From: CAYJPK01 sp964372035
GTDB taxonomy: Bacteria; Desulfobacterota; Desulfovibrionia; Desulfovibrionales; Desulfovibrionaceae
NCBI GenBank assembly: GCA_964372035.1
Contig: CAYJPK010000041.1
Coordinates: 1-17,898 of the forward strand
DNA length: 17,898 bases
Direction of reading: 5' to 3'
In this document: in pieces, positions 1 through 8,548 of the stretch
How the letters are laid out: every line of letters begins with the position of its first letter
Numbering within the stretch: position 1 is the first letter of the stretch
Translations under genes and position numbers: made by a program
The notes under the pieces: generated by a model
Databases searched by the model: none
Told to the model about the DNA's origin: nothing
What the model saw: the letters and a program-made list of their open reading frames with translations, nothing else

Positions 1-75
1 AGCCAGCTTTTTGAAAAAGACATTGAAAATGACTTTTTCAGCTTCGACTATTTAGAGAAGCTGTTAAAGTATTGA
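1..75 (+). CDS. C-terminal end of an unidentified protein (partial)
   Basis: Frame 1 is open from the window edge to a TGA at 73-75 and encodes 24 residues, ending FDYLEKLLKY. It is acidic and aromatic (two FF/FS clusters) with a short amphipathic end. Too little is present to name a family. It is called as a gene end because the frame stays open to the edge and the stop falls directly before the dispersed repeat at 130-284, a normal place for such an element. There is no obvious GC-rich terminator right after the stop. The start and product lie outside the window. Confidence 0.45.
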   Translation, partial: SQLFEKDIENDFFSFDYLEKLLKY

Positions 76-129
76 GTTTTGCAAAATAGCATATCTTGCA
101 AAGCGATATGTTTCATTACTAGTGCAATA

Positions 130-284
130 CTCAAGTTTTGTCACTCTGAGGAAAAGCGAGGAACGAGCTTTGACGTGAGAGTCCATGCCTTTTTATTGTT
201 TTCGTTTGAAATATCTAGAGCTACTTCGCTCCATGGATTGCCACTTCATTCGCTACGCTCACTCCTTGCAATGACAAACCTGAG
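130..284. repeat. Dispersed intergenic repeat with imperfect terminal inverted repeats
   Basis: The ends are inverted copies: CTCAAGTTTTGTCA at 130-143 and TGACAAACCTGAG at 272-284 (one mismatch and one extra base). The inside is much richer in G+C than its surroundings and carries GAGG/GCGAGGAACGAG on the left and the complement of GCAAGGAGTGAGCGTAGCGA on the right. CCATG occurs near the middle of each half. This 'cattgcaaggagtgagcg...gcaatccatgg' pattern is the style of short palindromic repeats that occur in many copies in some bacterial genomes. The short open frame across it is not convincing as a gene. It lies between a plus-strand gene end (75) and a minus-strand gene end (331), so it may also stop transcription from both sides. 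Confidence 0.6.
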
Positions 285-330
285 TTTTAAATATTACCCA
301 AAACACAAAAGTGGCTAAGCTATCGAAAGT

Positions 331-1536
331 TTATCCTATGAGCGCCTTAATATACTTAGGGAACAATATTTTTGTATCATATTTTGCAAGTACAGTTTGC
401 CTTGCTTTTTCTCTAAGTGGCATAAGTTTTTCCTTGTTTTTAAGGGCAAAGCACACTGTTTTGGCGATTTGTTCTGGATTGTATAGATCAACCATCAAGC
501 CATTTTCTTTATGTTCAAGGACTTCTTGAACTGGTTCTGTATTTGAGCCAATCATTAAGCAAGCGCAGCTCATAGCCTCTAAGAATGACCAAGATAAAAC
601 AAAAGGCACACTTAGATAAACATGTGCATCAGAAATTTGCAAAATAGACTTATAAGCATGGTATGGTAAAAACGGGAAGATATGCACTCTTTCTAAGTCA
701 AATTGAATATTGTTAAGCTTCATTTCTTCTTGCATTTGCGCAAGATAAGTTTCATGTTTTTTTGGTGCTTTATCATAATTATGTTTTTCATCACCAACTA
801 TTATAATGTGAGCATTTGGGCGGTCTTTTAAAATTTGCGGAATAGCTCTATAGAAGCTAGGAAATCCCCGATGCGGTTCAAGTGCTCGAGCCGTATAGGT
901 CACAAATTCAGTTTTATTTAAAAGTGGTACAATTTGACTAGGCAATTGCAAGTTATCATTAGATTTTTTGGGTGTAAAAAACTCAGTATCAATCCCGTCA
1001 TGTATAGTTGTTATTTTATCATGATAGCGCTTAGGAAATTGAATTTTTTGCCAAGTTGTTGGAGCAATTCCTATATCAACTAAATCAAGAGCTGATAAGG
1101 CTAAGATATTTGATTGGCGTTGTTGAATCTTTACACTTAATTCATGAGGATAATTTTCCTTATGAATTTCTTTTTCAGTTTCATCACGAAAGTACCATTC
1201 AAAGAAACCAGTTTGTCGTGCTTTTTCAAATACATCTTTTGCATAATTCATAGTTCCAAAATTAACATGCCCATGAATAATATCAGGTGTAAAGCCACTT
1301 TTTTTAACTTGTTCCATTGCTTCCGCAAAGATAGTTGCATGTTCATGGAATGGTAATTTATTGAATTGACGGTTTTTAGACTGAATTTGAATCCATTTAA
1401 CATTTGGAGCATTTAACTCTTTGCGCCTTTTATACATTGATAAAAAATAAACTTCATTTTCTTTTTGTGCAGCAAGAGCCACGCTTATACGATGAAATTG
1501 AGCTGGAAAATTATTATGCACAAATAGAAATTTCAT
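331..1536 (-). CDS. Family 4 glycosyltransferase
   Basis: A 401-residue cytosolic GT-B glycosyltransferase that probably moves a sugar from a nucleotide-sugar donor to a surface polysaccharide or lipid acceptor. The N-terminal lobe starts MKFLFVHNNFPAQFHRIS, typical of the group whose N-terminal domain is called Glyco_trans_4_3. The C-terminal GT4 lobe shows HDGIDTEFFTP (179-189), TARALEPHRGFPSF (215-228), IIIVGDE (244-250) and PFVLSWSFLEAMSCAC (311-326). Only the second Glu of the usual E-x7-E pair is present (E320 in LEAM); the first position is Phe312, which I recall as normal for this PFVLSWS subgroup. The ATG at 1536 has AGGAT just upstream and a good promoter at 1566-1594. It is single, divergent from the EAL gene, with no sugar-pathway neighbours, so donor and acceptor cannot be guessed. 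Confidence 0.88.
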   Translation of the reverse strand: MKFLFVHNNFPAQFHRISVALAAQKENEVYFLSMYKRRKELNAPNVKWIQIQSKNRQFNKLPFHEHATIFAEAMEQVKKSGFTPDIIHGHVNFGTMNYAKDVFEKARQTGFFEWYFRDETEKEIHKENYPHELSVKIQQRQSNILALSALDLVDIGIAPTTWQKIQFPKRYHDKITTIHDGIDTEFFTPKKSNDNLQLPSQIVPLLNKTEFVTYTARALEPHRGFPSFYRAIPQILKDRPNAHIIIVGDEKHNYDKAPKKHETYLAQMQEEMKLNNIQFDLERVHIFPFLPYHAYKSILQISDAHVYLSVPFVLSWSFLEAMSCACLMIGSNTEPVQEVLEHKENGLMVDLYNPEQIAKTVCFALKNKEKLMPLREKARQTVLAKYDTKILFPKYIKALIG

Positions 1537-1565
1537 ATCATATCCTAATTTATTGATTTTAGCAC

Positions 1566-1594
1566 ATTATTATGTCTAATTCTTTTCTTGTCAA
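1566..1594 (-). promoter_or_regulatory. Sigma70-type promoter of the first glycosyltransferase gene
   Basis: On the minus strand a perfect -35 TTGACA (1594-1589) is followed by a 17-bp spacer and AATAAT (1571-1566), five of six matches to TATAAT. Transcription would start near 1559 and give a leader of roughly 22 nt before the ATG at 1536, with its AGGAT ribosome site. Confidence 0.6.
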
Positions 1595-1979
1595 GCTTCA
1601 TAATCTATTACTGTTTATAGCAATAGAATATAAGTTACTTATAATTATTTAATTTAAAATGGTCTTATGATTTTTATAAGTTTATAACTTAAATAAAAGA
1701 TGGAAAAAATTTGAATTCGAAAATTATAGAGATATTAGATATTCCTTATAGAGGGATTTTAATATTTAAAATATTTTACATGTAATCATCTGAAATTTTG
1801 TGCTTTTCATTTTGAGATTCTTTAATAAAAAGTATTTATCAAATAATTTTTATTAAAAAAAATAATTTAAGCATAAACCATTATTAATAAAGGAATATTG
1901 AGTGTTTTTACAAAAAAAATATTTTTCGAACATGCTTGTATTATTGATATAAAATGAATCAGAAATAAAATCTGCATAC

Positions 1980-2030
1980 TTGACACAGTGTAAATTTTTT
2001 CTTAGTTTTATTTACACGTTTAGACACAGT
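1980..2030 (+). promoter_or_regulatory. Candidate promoter/operator upstream of the EAL sensor gene
   Basis: A perfect TTGACA at 1980-1985 is the best -35 box before the EAL gene, but the best-spaced -10 (TAGTTT, 2003-2008) is weak. Overlapping it is a perfect inverted repeat, GTGTAAAT (1988-1995) and ATTTACAC (2010-2017), with a 14-bp centre. GACACAGT also occurs twice in direct orientation (1982-1989 and 2023-2030). A weak -10 plus a dyad between the boxes fits a promoter that needs or is blocked by a regulator. The regulator is unknown and the call is inference. Confidence 0.35.
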
Positions 2031-2080
2031 TAGATTGTGGTAGGGGTAAGTTTATTTTTTTTACTGGTTACAGGTGATTT

Positions 2081-5000
2081 ATGAGTTATCGGGTTTTACT
2101 TAGTTTTATGTTTTTGTATTGTTTGTGTTGTATTTTTTTTCCAAACAGTTCATTTAGTTCTACAGCTTTAAGGCAAAATGAAATACTTCAACAAAGTTAT
2201 ATTGAGCCTGTAGATTTTCCTTCTGCTAACTACATAGCTGCAAATTCACAATCCAATTCTATTACTTCAATTAACGGTAGACCAAGAGTAAATTCTGGTG
2301 TCCCTTCAAATTATTTTAGTCGCAAATTTGATGATGGTGTTCTTGATAAAAATATTAGCTTAGCACATAAAGATACTAAGCCTGTTATTACTGTTGGTTA
2401 TGTGAACGGCTATGGCTTAATGTCTGATCATAATTCCTACAACTCTAAAGGTTATGGCTATGATTTGCTCGTAAAATTTGGACGTTATGCAGATATTGAG
2501 TTTAAATTTGTTGAGTCTAAAGAGGACGTAATAAAAGCCGTGCAAGATGGTGAGGTAGATATTGCTGGTCTTTATTCGATTACACCAGAGAGGCAACGTC
2601 AAGTTGCTTTTGGTAAAATTCCTGTTGGAGCAACTCAATATTCTTTAGTAGCAAGGGGCGAGCAAGCTTACTTCTATGATGATCATGTAGCTATAAATGG
2701 AAAGACTGTAGCTACTTATAATGGTAATCCAGGTAATAGGCTATTAGATACTTATTTAAAGCAGCACAATATTTCAGTAGAATATGTTGTTGGTGGGGCT
2801 CAAGATTTCATGAACCTCGACACTGACTTTTATCTTACTAACTCAACCGTTCATACTGAAGAGGATTTTTATAGTGTTTTGAATTTGGGTTTAAGAAATC
2901 TTTATTTCTTTGCACGAAAAGATAATGAGCAGTTACTTAATTATTTAGATCAAAAACTTTATGCTTTTTTTACTGAAAATGCTTCATTTCCTGATTTTTT
3001 AGAGCATAAGTATGGGCGAGTTGGTAATGAATTTTTAAATCGCTCCTTAACTCGTAAAGAAGCAGCTATGTTAAAAGGTAAAACTTTTAAAGTTGGTTAT
3101 GCTGACGATTACCAACCTTACAGCTTTAAAGACAGTTTAGGTAATCCAGGTGGTGTAAACATCGAATTTATGAATGTTTTAGCGAAAAAATACGGATTTA
3201 ATGTTGAGTATGTTCCTTTTAATCTTAACCATTCTTGGAGTAATTTTGAAGGTTTGGATATATTAGCCTCATTAATTGGTGAAAGAAATCATGTTAGAAG
3301 GTTTTATGAGTCGACAGATCCTTATGATAATACAAGTTTAAATCTTGTTTTTAGAGATGATTTTGATTTTGAACAAAATAGTCTTAGTATTCAAAAGGAA
3401 GGAAAACAACCAATTAAGATTGGAATGTTGAACTATATTTCATTTCCATATAGTGCTTTTTTCAAAAGATTTCCAAATATAAAGGTAACTCACTATCCTA
3501 ATCCTGATGAGATTTTAAAAGATTTTTTTAAAAAAGAACTTGATGCATTTGTAGCAACAGAGCTTGGTGCAAGAACCATTGCTTCTAGCTTGATAACAGG
3601 AAAAATGCATATGACTATTCACCTTTCATTGCCAATGGGCTTTCAAATTTCTAAAAGACTTAGTGATGAGTATGTTGAACTGTTTAATGTCATTATCAAT
3701 AGAGAATCCAAAAAAACTGTTGAGGAAATATCCGTTAGAGAGCTTGCAAAGTATTCAGGTGTTTTTGGTAGCGAACAGTTCTTTAAGCAAAACAAGTGGT
3801 ATTTTATGGCTTTTGGGTTGGTTATAACCTTAGTGTGTGTTGGTTTAATATATATTATCCGCCAACGCTCAACAATTGGCGTTTTAGCAAAAGACACAGT
3901 TACACCGCTTATTTCATTGTCACAATTTTCAAAAGAAGTTGATGATAAATTAAAAAATTCTAAGGTTGGCGAGTATAAAATGATTATTCTTGATATAGAT
4001 TATTTTAGAATGATCAATAATTATTACGGAACTACCAAAGGTACAGAAGTAATTCAAGCTATGGCAGATGCACTTCTTGATGCTTACCGTGGTAATGATG
4101 TTTTAATTACAAGGCGCATAGCAGAGCAGTTTATTGTTTTTAAAAAAATTGATGAAGCTAAAGAGATTCAAGAAGTTATTAATAGCTATGTTGTGCCGAG
4201 AGTAAAGGCGGTTGTTGGTGAGAGCTATTCTTTAAAAATGTCTATTGCAATGTGTAAAAATTATGAACAGGGCGAAACAACTCGTGCACTTTTGGATAAT
4301 TTAAATATTGCACATCAAAAAGCTAAAAAAGTTCATAGAACTTCATATGTTGAGTTTACTGAAGAAATGCGCCGTGAAGCAACAACAATGCTTGATATTA
4401 TTTATAGAATGGAACATGCAATTGAAAACGGTGAGTTTGTCGTGCATTATCAGCCTAAAATTGATATGCGAGGTCTTGAGATTATTGGTGCAGAAGCTCT
4501 TATTAGGTGGCTACCTCCAATTGGCAATCCGATTTATCCTAATGAATTTATACCTGTTATGGAAGAAAATGGCTTTATTTCTCAGTTGGAGCTATATGTT
4601 TTTGAAGATATTTGTAAGTTTTTACAAAATAATTCTAAGGGTTTTAAAATACCAAAAGTTGCAATCAATATTTCGCCAATTACCCTAGCAAATGCTAATT
4701 TAATCAAGAAAATGGTTATGCTTTTAAAGGAATATGCAGTTAGTCCAAAGCAAATTGAAGTTGAAATTACAGAATCTGCTATTGGTGATTTTGAGGAAAG
4801 TTTGCCTACTATAATTAAGATTTTGCATAAGGTTGGTTTTAGCGTTGCAATGGACGATTTTGGAGCTGGTAACTCCTCGCTCAACAGGCTTAGCATGATT
4901 GAAGTTGATGTATTAAAGCTTGATAAGGTATTCCTTGACTTCCATGAAGATGCGCCACGTGGTTCATTAGTTGTTCAGCAAATTATTGAACTTGCAAAAC

Positions 5001-5164
5001 AGCTTGGCATGAAAGTTGTTGCTGAAGGTATTGAAACATATGAACAAGCTAAATGGTTACAAAATATCAAATGTGATATTGCTCAAGGTTATTATTTTGA
5101 ACGTGTTTTAAATGAAGATGCTTTTATAGATTTATTATCTAGTAATAAAAAGTATAATTTATAG
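2081..5164 (+). CDS. Membrane c-di-GMP phosphodiesterase with two periplasmic SBP-type sensor domains, degenerate GGDEF and intact EAL
   Basis: A 1027-residue sensor enzyme predicted to break down c-di-GMP to pGpG in response to a periplasmic ligand. An N-terminal signal peptide (about 1-28) is followed by two family-3 solute-binding domains (about 101-315 and 333-555); the first keeps ITPER with Arg171, where amino-acid-binding relatives hold the ligand carboxylate. One membrane helix lies at about 573-593. The GGDEF domain (about 605-755) has IAEQF (680-684) in place of GGDEF, so it should not make c-di-GMP. The EAL domain (about 775-1020) has all expected metal and catalytic residues: E805, N863, E895, D925, D926, K946, E982, Q1002. 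Their spacing equals that of RocR (E175, N233, E265, D295, D296, K316, E352, Q372). AGGTGA lies four bases before the ATG. The ankyrin gene follows 65 bp downstream. Confidence 0.93.
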   Translation: MSYRVLLSFMFLYCLCCIFFPNSSFSSTALRQNEILQQSYIEPVDFPSANYIAANSQSNSITSINGRPRVNSGVPSNYFSRKFDDGVLDKNISLAHKDTKPVITVGYVNGYGLMSDHNSYNSKGYGYDLLVKFGRYADIEFKFVESKEDVIKAVQDGEVDIAGLYSITPERQRQVAFGKIPVGATQYSLVARGEQAYFYDDHVAINGKTVATYNGNPGNRLLDTYLKQHNISVEYVVGGAQDFMNLDTDFYLTNSTVHTEEDFYSVLNLGLRNLYFFARKDNEQLLNYLDQKLYAFFTENASFPDFLEHKYGRVGNEFLNRSLTRKEAAMLKGKTFKVGYADDYQPYSFKDSLGNPGGVNIEFMNVLAKKYGFNVEYVPFNLNHSWSNFEGLDILASLIGERNHVRRFYESTDPYDNTSLNLVFRDDFDFEQNSLSIQKEGKQPIKIGMLNYISFPYSAFFKRFPNIKVTHYPNPDEILKDFFKKELDAFVATELGARTIASSLITGKMHMTIHLSLPMGFQISKRLSDEYVELFNVIINRESKKTVEEISVRELAKYSGVFGSEQFFKQNKWYFMAFGLVITLVCVGLIYIIRQRSTIGVLAKDTVTPLISLSQFSKEVDDKLKNSKVGEYKMIILDIDYFRMINNYYGTTKGTEVIQAMADALLDAYRGNDVLITRRIAEQFIVFKKIDEAKEIQEVINSYVVPRVKAVVGESYSLKMSIAMCKNYEQGETTRALLDNLNIAHQKAKKVHRTSYVEFTEEMRREATTMLDIIYRMEHAIENGEFVVHYQPKIDMRGLEIIGAEALIRWLPPIGNPIYPNEFIPVMEENGFISQLELYVFEDICKFLQNNSKGFKIPKVAINISPITLANANLIKKMVMLLKEYAVSPKQIEVEITESAIGDFEESLPTIIKILHKVGFSVAMDDFGAGNSSLNRLSMIEVDVLKLDKVFLDFHEDAPRGSLVVQQIIELAKQLGMKVVAEGIETYEQAKWLQNIKCDIAQGYYFERVLNEDAFIDLLSSNKKYNL

Positions 5165-5229
5165 TTTGGTTTTATGGTGTTATTGGTAAGTAGTTAATGT
5201 TTTAAGTTTATGGTATGGAGAATATGTTT

Positions 5230-8200
5230 ATGAATATTTCAGAGCAACGATTTATGAATTCCCTTATGAATTTTGATTTAGAGGGAATTAAAACTGCTAT
5301 TGGAACTGGAATCGATGTCAACTATGTATTGAACAATAAAATAACAGCACTAATCCATGCTTCATCTAAAAATAAATTGAATATTGTTAGGTACTTGGTT
5401 GATTGTGGTGCTGATATAACTTTAAAAGATATCGATGGTAAATCAGCTCTTATTCATGCCTCTGAAAAAGGTCATATTGACGTAGTAAAATTCTTATTAT
5501 CGCTTGGTGCTGATATTGAGGATTTTGGTAATGAACATAAAACACCATTAATGCTTGCAGTAAAACATAAGCACTTAGAACTTGCACAGTTGTTAATTAA
5601 GGCAGGCGCAAAGGTTAATGCAAAAGATATTAATGGAAAAACTGCACTCCAAACTGCATCTGCAAAGGGTTATGATGATTTAGTTAAGCTATTAATTGAA
5701 AACGGTGCTAATGTTGATGCAAAAGATATTGATGCAAGAACAGCACTTATGCGTGCCAGTGATAGTGGGCAGGTTCAAAGTGCTAAAATCCTTGTTGAAG
5801 CTGGTGCTAAGCTAGAAGATGAAGATAAGAAAAAAAGAACTTCAAACATTCATGCTGCAATTAAGGGGCAAGAAAAGGTTGTTGATTTATTAGCTCAAAG
5901 TGGTGCTAATTTAAGTGCAAAAGATGAAGATAATAAAACTGCTCTTATTCATGCAATTTCAAATGGGCATCTTGATACTGTAAAGCAATTATTAAAACAT
6001 AACGATGATTTAAATGCAAAAGATGAGCATGGCAGAACAGCTCTTATGCATGCAGCCTCCAATGGTTATTTGCCGATTGTTGAATTATTACTAGAAAATG
6101 GTGCTAAAGTTTTTGAAGAAGATGACAAAGGACAAACAGCTCTTTTTTATGCCTGCAAGGGAGGACATGAAAAAACAATTAGCGCAATTTTAAATAATAG
6201 CAATAGTATCGAACATAAAAATTCCAAAGATTTAACACCACTGCTTTATGCTACTGTTTTAGGTGATTTTACTGCAGTTAAGGCACTTTTACAAGCAAAT
6301 GCAAATATTGAAGCTACTGATGGTCTTGGTAGAACTCCTCTTATGATTTGTGCAGCAAAGGGTTATTCTGATATTGCGCAAGAACTTTTAGCGGCTGGCG
6401 CAAACATTTATGCTAGTGATAATATGAATCATACAGCACTATCACTTGCTACAAAGTCAAAGCAGAATAAAATTATTGATATGCTACTTAAATTTGGTAT
6501 TGATATTAATTCATTATGTTCAAAGCTTAATCACCCATTAATTAATGCTGTTCTTGATAATGATCAAGAAATAGTTAAAACCTTTATTGATAGCAAGGTT
6601 GATGTTGAAACCTTAGATAATGGTGGGCGTACTCCGCTTATGCTTGCGCTTGCAAATAATAATATGCCTATTACAAATATGCTTTTAGAAGCAGGGGCAA
6701 ATATTGAAGCCAAAGCGCAAGACGGGACAACAGCACTTAGCCAAATGGCAATTAGGGGAAATCTGCAAGCTATGGAGCTATTACTTGAAAAAGGTGCAAA
6801 TATTGATGATAAAGATTTTTCAGGTTCAACAGCATTGCATAATGCAACTATCTATTCTAATAGAGATACTGTTAAATATTTATTGGATAATGGTGCTGAT
6901 ATTGAAAGCCAAGATAATAAAAACCGAACTGCCCTTATGTATGCTGCGGTTCAAAGTTCAACAGATACTTTAGATCTGCTTTTAGATTCAGGTGCAAATG
7001 TAGAAAAACTAGACAATCAAAATAAAACAGCTCTCATGTATGCATCGATGAAAGGTAGTAGTGGTGCTGTTAAAAAACTAGTTAGCAAAACACAAATTGA
7101 CGAAACTACTCTTAAAAATCTTAGCTCTGCTTTTCATTACGCAGCACTTAGCAATAATACAGAAGCGATTGAAATATTGCTTGAAAATGGTGTTGATATT
7201 AACTGTACTGACACTAAGAATAGAACAGCACTTATTTATGCTGTTTCAAAACAAAATTTAAGAGCCGTTAATTTATTAATTAAAAATGGTATAGATTTAG
7301 ATGTTTCAGATAATCGGCTTGGAACAGCACTTATGTATGCTTCGTATCAAGGTGATGTGCGTATAGTGGAGCTTTTATTAAGTTCTGGTGCACAGCCAAA
7401 TATCAAGACAATGCGAGGTAATACGGCATTTTTATACGCAAGTGAGTTTGGAAATTTGAACACACTTAAGGTTCTTTATGATTATGGTGCTGAAGTTGAT
7501 GCTATGAATGTTCAATTATTAACAGCTCTTATGTATGCTTCAATTCGTGGTAATGCTGGTATGGTGCGTTTTTTACTGCGTTGTGGTGCTAAAGTTAATT
7601 TACGTGATAAATTAAAGCAAACTGCAATTGACCATGCAATAGAAAATGAACATCAAGCAATTGTTGAATTGTTAAATCACTTTATAGAGTACGGCAAACT
7701 TCCAACAATTTTTGGCATGTCAAACACGCTAATTATGCGCAGTGCAGTTAAGTTTGCAAGCAAGCAAAAAAATATTAGCCAAAGTGAAAAAGTTAATAGG
7801 CAACATGCTAAAGACGTTGAAATTATTAAAAAAATAGATGATGAAAAAATTTATTGTGTGCCGCATAGTTCTAAAAATACTGAGGCAATTGTTGATAAGC
7901 TTGCTCCTAAACTTAAAACTAGCACTCAAGAAAATGAAAATAAGCTTTCACCACAAGAGTCTTTAAATGATGAGATTATTGAACTTTCAGAGCTTCACAG
8001 TGAAGAAGATGCTGATGTAACAACTAAAAAAGTTGAAGAAGAGGTGCCAAATAAGGTAGAGCTTAAAAACTTAGCGCTTGAAATAATATCTGATGATTTT
8101 GAAAAAGTATTTAAAAAATCAGCTTTTCTAGCTCCTACAATTCCAGCAAGAAAACTAAATGGTGCTAAAAATAATATTGTAAATACCAAAATTGAAGATT

Positions 8201-8502
8201 ATGATATTTGTTGTGTTGTTGATAAAACCTTCTTGGGTAATGCAAGCCATGGCATAGCCTTACTTAGAAATTCACTCTTTTATCGTGAAAAAAATAAAGA
8301 ACCTATTGCAATACGTTATGTTAATATTGCAAATGTTGGATATAAGGAAAAATTAAGCTATAATAATCCTGTTGAGGCAGTAGTTATTGATACAGGTGAA
8401 GATACTTTAACTATCACGGATAATGAGAATTTATCATTAAAAGATTTTTCGCTTTTAATTAAGAAGCTAGTTCTATATAGCAATACTGGCAGAATGCCAT
8501 AA
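5230..8502 (+). CDS. Large ankyrin-repeat protein with a C-terminal beta-rich domain
   Basis: A protein of 1090 residues (1095 from the upstream ATG at 5215). I chose 5230 because GGAG at 5217-5220 sits nine bases before it; the ATG at 5215 has no ribosome site and the one at 5224 is too close. Residues below count from 5215. After a short cap, 24 ankyrin repeats of about 33 residues run from 40 to 827, many with T-A-L-x-x-A and L-L-x-x-G-A. A charged, Lys/Glu-rich linker (about 838-947) leads to a final domain (about 948-1090) with a GIALLRNSLFYRE strand pattern, perhaps PH-like; I cannot name it. No signal peptide or membrane helix is visible, so it is cytoplasmic unless secreted by a dedicated system. 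Ankyrin arrays bind proteins; the partner is unknown. It probably shares a transcript with the upstream EAL sensor gene. Confidence 0.92.
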   Translation: MNISEQRFMNSLMNFDLEGIKTAIGTGIDVNYVLNNKITALIHASSKNKLNIVRYLVDCGADITLKDIDGKSALIHASEKGHIDVVKFLLSLGADIEDFGNEHKTPLMLAVKHKHLELAQLLIKAGAKVNAKDINGKTALQTASAKGYDDLVKLLIENGANVDAKDIDARTALMRASDSGQVQSAKILVEAGAKLEDEDKKKRTSNIHAAIKGQEKVVDLLAQSGANLSAKDEDNKTALIHAISNGHLDTVKQLLKHNDDLNAKDEHGRTALMHAASNGYLPIVELLLENGAKVFEEDDKGQTALFYACKGGHEKTISAILNNSNSIEHKNSKDLTPLLYATVLGDFTAVKALLQANANIEATDGLGRTPLMICAAKGYSDIAQELLAAGANIYASDNMNHTALSLATKSKQNKIIDMLLKFGIDINSLCSKLNHPLINAVLDNDQEIVKTFIDSKVDVETLDNGGRTPLMLALANNNMPITNMLLEAGANIEAKAQDGTTALSQMAIRGNLQAMELLLEKGANIDDKDFSGSTALHNATIYSNRDTVKYLLDNGADIESQDNKNRTALMYAAVQSSTDTLDLLLDSGANVEKLDNQNKTALMYASMKGSSGAVKKLVSKTQIDETTLKNLSSAFHYAALSNNTEAIEILLENGVDINCTDTKNRTALIYAVSKQNLRAVNLLIKNGIDLDVSDNRLGTALMYASYQGDVRIVELLLSSGAQPNIKTMRGNTAFLYASEFGNLNTLKVLYDYGAEVDAMNVQLLTALMYASIRGNAGMVRFLLRCGAKVNLRDKLKQTAIDHAIENEHQAIVELLNHFIEYGKLPTIFGMSNTLIMRSAVKFASKQKNISQSEKVNRQHAKDVEIIKKIDDEKIYCVPHSSKNTEAIVDKLAPKLKTSTQENENKLSPQESLNDEIIELSELHSEEDADVTTKKVEEEVPNKVELKNLALEIISDDFEKVFKKSAFLAPTIPARKLNGAKNNIVNTKIEDYDICCVVDKTFLGNASHGIALLRNSLFYREKNKEPIAIRYVNIANVGYKEKLSYNNPVEAVVIDTGEDTLTITDNENLSLKDFSLLIKKLVLYSNTGRMP
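5332..7695 (+). repeat. Coding tandem array of 24 ankyrin repeats (about 99-bp period)
   Basis: The array follows the protein-level 33-residue repeat. Sequence resembling acagcacttatg recurs about once per period, and gcaaaagat-type junctions recur between several early repeats. The units are clearly diverged from each other, so this is an old array and not a recent expansion. One unit near residues 601-666 is irregular: repeat 18 is about 34 and repeat 19 about 32 residues, and repeat 18 lacks the usual GA turn. Confidence 0.8.
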
Positions 8503-8548
8503 CTTATTTCTTGAATTTCTATTTGTTTTTTTTGAGAGTAAAATATTC

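Larger units (their letters stand above)
1537..2080. other. Long AT-rich divergent intergenic region
   Basis: This 544-bp gap between two divergent genes has no credible ORF. It holds the glycosyltransferase promoter (1566-1594), a 10-bp inverted repeat TTAATAAAAA / TTTTTATTAA at 1822-1831 and 1847-1856, and the operator-like cluster at 1980-2030. The rest is very AT-rich. No c-di-GMP riboswitch aptamer could be recognised despite the c-di-GMP gene downstream. Confidence 0.5.

Noticed and set aside
79..318. A 79-codon open frame on the plus strand
   Set aside because: It runs through the inverted-repeat element at 130-284, has no ribosome site, and its translation looks like a random product of repeat sequence.
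1822..1856. Terminator from the TTAATAAAAA inverted repeat
   Set aside because: The stem is pure A-T, no gene ends nearby, and such repeats are expected by chance in this composition.
1537..2080. c-di-GMP riboswitch in the long leader of the EAL gene
   Set aside because: No GEMM-like conserved core or stable aptamer stems could be found; the region is almost entirely A and T.
3893..4345. Active diguanylate cyclase domain
   Set aside because: The domain is recognisable but its signature is IAEQF, without the glycines and acidic pair needed for GTP and metal binding.
4308..4896. Overlapping open frames within the EAL gene on both strands
   Set aside because: They are shadow frames of a gene whose catalytic residues are all accounted for in the main frame.
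5332..7695. CRISPR-like or noncoding tandem repeat
   Set aside because: The 99-bp periodicity is fully explained by in-frame 33-residue ankyrin repeats with diverged codons.
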